NCBI GenBank assembly: GCA_001599915.1 | Contig: BCIG01000013.1 | Coordinates: forward strand, 1-64,000 | Reading direction: 5' to 3' | Length of the DNA: 64,000 nt | Origin: Symbiotaphrina buchneri | Lineage: Eukaryota > Ascomycota > Symbiotaphrinales > Symbiotaphrinaceae | Shown here: positions 58,104 to 64,000 of the stretch, one piece after another | Layout of the letters: every line of letters begins with the position of its first letter | Numbering within the stretch: the stretch's first letter is position 1 | The notes under the pieces: model-generated | Databases searched by the model: none | Told to the model about the DNA's origin: nothing | What the model saw: the letters and a program-made list of their open reading frames with translations, nothing else | Made by a program: the position numbers and the translations under genes

Positions 58104-59181
58104 TCATTCGTCTATGGGGTAAAGGTTCTGGTTCAGCACTTTATTCATGGTGAACATATGAACCTTGTCTGATTTGAAGACAGCCCGCATAGCATCATCA
58201 CAACGAATCTGGCGCTTATCGCTGGGATCTTGGAGATCGTTCGCTTTGATATACGCCCAGATCCGCTTCACGGTCTCAGGCCGGGAAAGCTAACATGGTC
58301 AGACGTCGGAAAGGATAGTGAGACTTGCTACTCACTGTTGTTTCGCCATCAAGAAGCGCAGATAAAGCAGGTGACAAGTTCAACGGTTTCTAGACATTTG
58401 TGAGCTGGTTTGGGGCGCAAAGGGTCACAAGGACATACATGAAAACCGGTGTTCCTGTTGACTTTGCGCTTACTCTCTGACCCAGAGCCCAGGTCGCTGT
58501 CTTCATCTGCCTTCAATCTATCCTTGCTCTTCACCTTCCTCTTGACTGGTGTAGACTTTTTACTACCCGCATGTCTGGTCGCCCGGGCACGAGCATTCTC
58601 CTCGGCTTGCAGTCTGGCTGCAAAGGCGGCATCATCTTCAGCGTGAATGACCTTGCGCTTTTTTACCGACCTTGGGGTGTCCACCACATCAGAGAGCTCC
58701 TCCTCATCTGGATCGGTGTGCTTATGGCCATTCACTGGTGCGGGCTGTGACTGGGGTTTTCCGAGAGGGTCCCTAGATGCCGTCGTGATGTGCCCATTTG
58801 TAACCGGTTTAGACAGATTTTCAGGCGAGCTTTCGGCAGTAGTATTCTGTCTCTGGACAAATTTATCGAAGCGTTCTAATATAAGTTCCTTAATCGCACC
58901 CTGGCGCTGGAGTGAGCGATTGCCCTGTTGTAGCACGGTGTCCGGCGCAACCGTACCTTTTGTGGAGAGATGTCATATTGCACCCTCTCTTGCAAGCCAA
59001 TTCGAATGCGCTTTTCTGAGACCTTGCTCAGATCACTCGATTCCAGAATGGAGTCAATGATCGAGGTATACTGCGCTTTAACATCAAGGGGTACTTGGAC
59101 GAAGGTCGTTAGTTGGACACTCAGTAGTAATAGCACCATCTCGGAGCGAGCGATCCTAATCAGAGGAAGCTTACACGACAT
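58104..59181 (-). CDS. DEK_C and SWIB/MDM2 domain protein (Uaf30/Tri1 type)
   Basis: Nuclear protein of the family that includes yeast Uaf30 (RNA polymerase I upstream activation factor) and Tri1. Exons 59181-58957, 58900-58439, 58389-58336 and 58289-58104 (minus strand) give 308 residues. A DEK_C domain lies near the N-terminus (YTSIIDSILESSDLSKVSEK, then IKELILERFDKFV), followed by a charged Lys/Ser-rich linker (TPRSVKKRKVIHAEDD, KKSTPVKRKVKSKDR), and a SWIB domain (KPLNLSPALSALLDGE, LSRPETVKRIWAYIKANDLQ, MFTMNKVLNQNLYP). The first 25 residues, including a hydrophobic VLLLLSVQL stretch, look unlike the family, so an additional in-frame intron or a downstream start is possible. Whether it acts on rRNA genes is inference. 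Confidence 0.88.
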
Positions 59182-59879
59182 CTTGAGGCCGTGATTGGAA
59201 AAATGCGCAAATAAGTAGCTCTCAATCGCGATCGGAGCGCAGAGTAGATGCAGATATGTTCATCAACCGCGGGGCAGGCGACCAGGGTGTCAACAGTCGC
59301 TCAGCAGGCGAGAGCGGAGCCGAGAGAGGCAGCGGAATCCAGAGAGCTCACAGATCCTATCGATGGTAGAGACGCCTCTCATGTGTACACAGAGGTTCCA
59401 ATACTGGTACAAATATGTGGTGGATAATGGCGAGAGATGGGAATAACGCCAAGCAAGGCAAGATGGTCCCTTATTATGGAGAAGGAATGATAGGCGCAGG
59501 TGACGGCGGGAAAATGATACGACCACTTAAAAGTGTAGCTGGCGATCTGGAACCACGAGCTACGACGTCGGCTAGAGGACTCCGGGCCACAAAGGGGAAA
59601 ATGCGGTTGGTCTGGCTGCACTACGCCGCTTGCAGCATGGGTTAAAGAAGGCTTCAGGTTGTCGGGACCCGCGAAGTTTGCTGAGCGGAGAACATGCCCA
59701 ACCAGAGCAGTTCATTCGTGGTTGTAAGGACCCTTCCCTATTACTGAAAGGAGAGCAAGATACCTCAAATATCAGTATCAGTCGAGAATATCACATACCT
59801 TACCCTACGGAGTACAAGTAGAGACCCTGTCGTCCTGTAGGAGATACTCCCAATATCTTAGGAGATGAAGAATCTTAGG
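59182..59879. promoter_or_regulatory. Promoter side of the SWIB gene, left of the inverted-repeat element
   Basis: About 700 bp of non-coding sequence upstream of the SWIB gene. It includes the unit CTACGGAGTACAAGTAG (59805-59821), of which GAGTACAAGTAG also occurs at 25551-25562. No gene recognised. Confidence 0.5.
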
Positions 59880-59881
59880 TA

Positions 59882-59956
59882 TCTGTGGGTGCAAAAAGAG
59901 TTTCAGAAAGGTAAGCACGCTAGTACAACCCCTTCGTTTTCTGTACAATCATACTT
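59882..59956 (+). repeat. Left terminal inverted repeat
   Basis: 75 bp, beginning TCTGTGGGTGCAAAAAGAG and ending GTACAATCATACTT. It is the reverse complement of 60357-60431 with four transitions. Confidence 0.9.
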
Positions 59957-60356
59957 GATGTGATTCTCATGTATAAACAGCCTTTTTAACTTCTACAAAC
60001 AATTATTAAATCATTCAGAAAGTGTTAGCTCTGTTTATCATATTGATTCTCATATAATATCTACTGTGTACATTCGTATGACTTCAAAATATATGTTAAA
60101 ATAGAGGTTATCATATTTGAAGATATCTATTCTTTAAAAGTGAAATATTCAATCATAAAGAGATTCCTTTTATAGGTATAGAAAGGATATAAGCATATCT
60201 CAGGTTATGAATATATAACTATCTTAACATACTTTAAATCAAATACAAATGATCTTAATTTATATCTCTATCATAGTCATTATTAATAAATTCTTATAAT
60301 CATCATTAAAATGAATTTTAAGTCCAAAAATGCTGATTTAAAAGAAGCATCCAGTT

Positions 60357-60431
60357 AAGTATGATTGTACAGAAAACGAAGGGGTTGTACTAGCGTGCTT
60401 ACCTTTCCGAAACTCTTTTTGCGCCCACAAG
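60357..60431 (-). repeat. Right terminal inverted repeat
   Basis: 75 bp; read on the minus strand it begins CTTGTGGGCGCAAAAAGAG and ends GTACAATCATACTT. It lies only 213 bp upstream of the eIF3b start codon. Confidence 0.9.
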
Positions 60432-60644
60432 TAAGCAAGGCCCTGCCGGGATATCTGTATATCCGGAGGCTGTCACATCACGTGACCCACATCCAATTTG
60501 TTCGCTCTCCTGTTGTAAAGGCCAGCGGGCTCGTGCAAACCAACAAGACGGCAACTTCAACATTTCTATACCCTCCACAACGCTCGAGGTCGCCATCAGA
60601 TATCAGAACCAGAGGCAGCACTTCTGCCCTCTGATCAATCAACC

Positions 60645-63016
60645 ATGGCGCCCAGCTTCGACAATCTGTCGGACGTGGACGTGGACGACTACGGCATCGA
60701 TGAAGAAATCGACTTCTCTGGTAGGTTGCCTAGGTCCGCGTTGTGCGTGTTTTATTGACCCGGACGATCAGACCTCAGAGAGCAATATGAAGTCCGACTG
60801 GAAGAAGGCCTTGATGCCTTCGTCGTCATCGATGGGCTTCCCATCGTGACCGAGGAGCAGAAACCGAAGCTCGTCAAATTTTTGCTTCGGAAGCTCAACA
60901 GCGTGGGCAAGACCAGAGAAGATGCTATTTTCATGCCGCTCAACGACTCGGGCAAGAGCGAAGGGTGAGTCCAAAAGCAGGTCTGAACATGGACAGTATT
61001 GATACTTTGCAGATATGCCTTCGTTGAGTACGATTCGCCCGAACAAGCTGCAGCTGCTGTGAAGGCTCTGCATGGGACGCCCCTGGACAAGAAGCACACG
61101 CTCATGGTCAACAAACTCACCGATATCGACCGTTATGGTAGGGAGGGTCGCATCGATGAGGAATATCACCCCCCACATATTGAGCCTTTCGCCGAGAAGG
61201 AACATCTCCGGTGGTGGCTGGGAGACCCGCAAGGAAGGGATCAGCTGGTGATGTTCCGCGGCGACAATGTTGGCGTGTTCTGGAACAAGAAGAAAGACCC
61301 TCCGGAGCTTATTGTCGATCGCCAACATTGGACCGAATCTTTCGTCCAGTGGTCGCCTTTTGGAACCTATCTCACTTCCATGCATCAACAAGGTGTCCAG
61401 CTTTGGGGCGGCCAGTCTTGGTCTCGGCAAAAACGCTTTGCTCATCCTTTCGTGAACCTCGTCGATTTCTCTCCCAACGAGAACTACCTCGTAACGTGGT
61501 CGAACCGACCCATACAGGTTGAGGAGGGCAATCCCTTCCTGAGCATTGAGGAGGATGGAAAGAATTACATCGTTTGGGATATCGCTACTGGAAAGCCACT
61601 GCGCTCATTCGCAAACATTGATCTTCCTGGCCCAGCCGTGGATGAGGCTGGTAACCCGATAAAGAGGAAGATCCAATGGCCTGCTTTCAAATGGTCGGCT
61701 GATGATAAGTATGTGGCTCGGCTTACTCCTGGGCAATCTATCTCCGTCTACGAGTTGCCTCGGATGAACCTGCTTGACAAGACTTCAATAAAAATCGAAG
61801 GTGTGGTTGATTTCGAGTGGGCCCCGGCTACCCCTGAACGTATTGGCGTCAAGAACTATGAACAACTCTTCTGCTACTGGACTCCTGAAATTGGAAGCAA
61901 CCCAGCCAAAGTGGGTCTAATGAGCATACCATCTAAGGAGGTCGTCCGGACAAGGAATCTCTTCAACGTCTCTGATGCGAAGCTCCACTGGCAATCCCAG
62001 GCTGCCTATCTCTGCGTCAAGGTTGACCGTCATTCCAAATCCAAGAAGTCATTGGCAACGAACTTGGAGATTTTCCGGATCAAAGAAAAGGGTGTTCCAG
62101 TCGAGGTCATTGATACTTTAAAAGATACAGTCATCAACTTTGCCTGGGAACCGAAAGGCGATCGGTTCGTCTTTATCACCACCGGAGAAGTGCTCGCGAC
62201 TACAGCTGTGCCTCCAAAGACTTCAGTCTGGTTCTTCGCTCCTGAGAGGGCAAAGGCACCGGCTGTGGGTGGATTCAAACATATTCGTACAGTTGAGAAG
62301 AAGAACAGTAATGCGATCTACTGGTCACCTAAGGGCCGTTTCGTCATAGTGGGCACTGTTCATTCCCAGCAGAGCTTTGATCTCGATTTTTGGGATCTGG
62401 ACTATGAAGGTGAAAAGCCAGAGAATGTGAAAGATATAACGGCCAATCTACAATTGATTTCTACCGCCGATCACTACGGTGTCACCGACGTGGATTGGGA
62501 TCCTAGCGGCCGATATGTGGCCACCAGCGCCAGCATGTGGAAACATTCAGTGAGTTTTGTGCTTCAAGCCGTGACATCGTGAGCTGACTCATCTTGCAGA
62601 TGGAAAATGGTTATCACCTCTACGACTTCAAGGGAAGTCTCCTTCGGGAGGAGCATGTGGACAAGTTCAAACAATGGCTCTGGAGGCCCAGGCCTCCAAC
62701 TCTTCTGACAAAAGAAGAGCAGAAGGCCGTCCGGAAGAACCTCCGGGAATACAGCAAACAGTTCGATGAGGAGGATCAGTACGAGCTGGACACCGCCAAC
62801 ATTGCAATTGTAGAACACCGGCGGAGACTGCTCGACGAATGGCTTGCTTGGAGAGCACTTGTCGAAGAGGAGCTCCGCGCGGAGAGGAGGGAGAGGGGCT
62901 TGCCTGAGGACCCTGTGGAGCCAGCTGTTGACAAAGATGTCGACGGTGCTGAGGACGCGGTTGTTGAGGAGATTGTGGAGGAGATTGTTGAAGAGACCGA
63001 GGAGGTTATCGGATAG
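60645..63016 (+). CDS. PRT1: Translation initiation factor eIF3 subunit b
   Basis: Scaffold subunit of eIF3 that links eIF3a, g and i on the 40S ribosome. Exons 60645-60720, 60772-60964, 61013-62549 and 62600-63016 give 740 residues. An acidic N-terminus ([16 protein letters not shown]) precedes the RRM ([39 protein letters not shown]), then the nine-blade propeller ([73 protein letters not shown]). The C-terminal region with [32 protein letters not shown] and an acidic tail rich in EEIVEE repeats binds eIF3i and eIF3g. All introns have GTRRGT donors and are 48-51 nt. The MITE-like element lies in its upstream region. Confidence 0.97.
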
Positions 63017-64000
63017 GCTGTGATCATCCAGCAGCGTTCATAGACTATACGACGTGGACGATTAGCAGATCCCATCTGCTGTATCATTCAATTTGGGGGC
63101 TTCGCCCTGATTTACGGGCTGTAACCAGCTTCCCAGCTTGGATGGGTCAGGTAGCTTTGTTGAATGAAGAAGCAAGTCACATGGTCCTCTTTATCCAGTG
63201 CACACATATTCGTCATCGTCATCGTCATCGGAAGATAGATCGCCTACTCGCGTGCTATATGGACCTATAAAAAGGGGCATATTGATGCTTGAAGAGCTCC
63301 TAACATTAAAGGAACAAAAAGGGGAGAGACACAGAGGTCTTGGCGCCAAGACTTTAGATTTCTCCTTATCTGAGGTACCTTATCTGTAAGCCTTGGTCTT
63401 CCTACGAAGCACTTTGACCGCCATTATCCCTGCTTCGTCCCTTCGAATTACTATTTGACACGCTCCTTGTCAGCAGTCCCAATCCGATATCTAAGGTATG
63501 TACAGCCCAGTCGGAAGGACCGTGACAAAAGTAAACGCGCGTTTCTCAAGTGTTTCCGCATTGCCAGTAATCCCCCTTATGTCTCTTATCTCCTTCTCAT
63601 CGCGGGCCCTAAGGTTAGATCAGCGGCCAGGAGCAAGAAGCAAAGACACCTTAACATGAGCCGCTCTCATCGTTCGTGGAAGACATGGCCTGTGAGACAC
63701 TTTGTGGATAGTCGGGTTTCTCACGATTTGTCGCATCGCCCTGACTATGATGGCTCTTATCATTTGCTTGATATGAAGTGCTTACCTATGGGTGTTACTC
63801 CCTTCGTGCTAATCTAGATCGCAGAGCAAGGAGGCTGGCAGTCTGCTTTCGTCGGCCAAGCGGCCTGCACTAAGCCCGACCGAACACGGCTGCGATTTCT
63901 GTGAATTGAATAGCGTGCTGTGGAGATTGGGCTAGTGATCTCAAATTTACGATCCACCTTACCTTACTTACCAACCTTACTCATACGTACTTACCTTTTG
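63017..64000. other. Terminal intergenic region
   Basis: About 980 bp after eIF3b. It holds a short (CGTCAT)n tract at 63211-63230 and, at its very end (63957-64000), another cluster of ACCTTACC/TTACC units like those at 6186-6210 and 33138-33170. A 120-codon open frame at 63455-63817 has no family resemblance. The next gene lies outside the window. Confidence 0.5.

Larger units (their letters stand above)
59880..60433. mobile_element. Small non-autonomous DNA transposon (MITE-like) with 75-bp terminal inverted repeats and AT-rich interior
   Basis: Two 75-bp inverted repeats (59882-59956 and 60357-60431) bound a 400-bp interior that is strikingly AT-rich compared with everything else in the window. 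Each outer end is flanked by TA, which fits a Tc1/mariner-like TA target duplication but is too short to be decisive. The arms differ at 4 of 75 positions (1, 2, 9, 24), all transitions. No transposase frame fits in the interior. Calling it a MITE is inference from structure; a decayed, internally deleted transposon is the alternative. Confidence 0.75.

Noticed and set aside
59957-60356. AT-rich stretch as a centromere, origin or mitochondrial insert
   Set aside because: It is only 400 bp and exactly bounded by inverted repeats, which a transposon-like element explains better.
45275-63016. IRE1, RSA4, HEL2, eIF3b and nearby CCT2/PRE3 as a functional proteostasis cluster
   Set aside because: The genes are on both strands with separate promoters and MSH4 lies among them; neighbouring housekeeping genes are expected by chance in a gene-dense genome.
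63455-63817. 120-codon open frame near the right end
   Set aside because: No family resemblance, and it lies in sequence with simple repeats; I treat it as chance.
1-64000. Search for tRNA genes, CRISPR arrays and secondary-metabolite genes
   Set aside because: No tRNA B-box with a matching cloverleaf, no spaced direct repeats and no polyketide or peptide synthetase domains were seen; a tRNA scan could still find something I missed.

Overview
This window comes from a filamentous ascomycete (Pezizomycotina). The evidence is gene-dense DNA with many very short introns (about 40-115 nt, most with GTRNGY donors and a CTRAY branch site), fungus-type versions of TERT, IRE1, a Zn2Cys6 regulator, a Pho80-type cyclin and a NUC-like gene layout of alternating strands. 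Base composition is balanced apart from one AT-rich islet. I cannot place the species below subphylum. Two single N bases (2474 and 6686), each beside a G/C run, point to a draft assembly.

Layout, left to right: a DH-BAR-SH3 Rho exchange factor (minus, with an in-frame TGA in the BAR region); telomerase reverse transcriptase (plus, ten exons, intact by reading); a TBC Rab-GAP (plus); ATP11 (minus); a peroxisomal acyl-CoA ligase (plus); an NF-X1/FAP1 zinc-finger protein (minus); a Pho80-like cyclin (minus); proteasome subunit PRE3 (minus); a BEM46 hydrolase (plus); a Zn2Cys6 regulator (minus); a FAR-17a/AIG1 membrane protein (plus); PCH2 (minus); a CSC1/OSCA-type channel (plus); a WD40-cyclophilin of the PPWD1 type (minus); CCT2 (plus); IRE1 (plus); RSA4/NLE1 (minus); MSH4 (plus, 18 exons); HEL2/ZNF598 (minus); a DEK_C-SWIB protein (minus); a 550-bp transposon-like element with 75-bp terminal inverted repeats; and eIF3b/PRT1 (plus). 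The last 1 kb is intergenic.

Most of this is conserved core machinery: chromosome ends (TERT), meiosis (PCH2, MSH4), protein folding and quality control (CCT2, IRE1, PRE3, HEL2), ribosome assembly and translation (RSA4, eIF3b) and membrane traffic or signalling. I see no operon-like logic and no metabolite cluster, CRISPR array or prophage. No exciting undescribed system is evident. The items most worth a second look are fine-scale: tiny exons that carry catalytic or metal-binding residues (MSH4 P-loop, PRE3 Thr1, zinc cluster), three predicted GC-AG introns in MSH4, the inverted-repeat element with RIP-like transitions inside a divergent promoter, and the TGA in the Rho exchange factor. All exon joins were worked out by eye from reading-frame phase, splice dinucleotides and family consensus; none has transcript support here.
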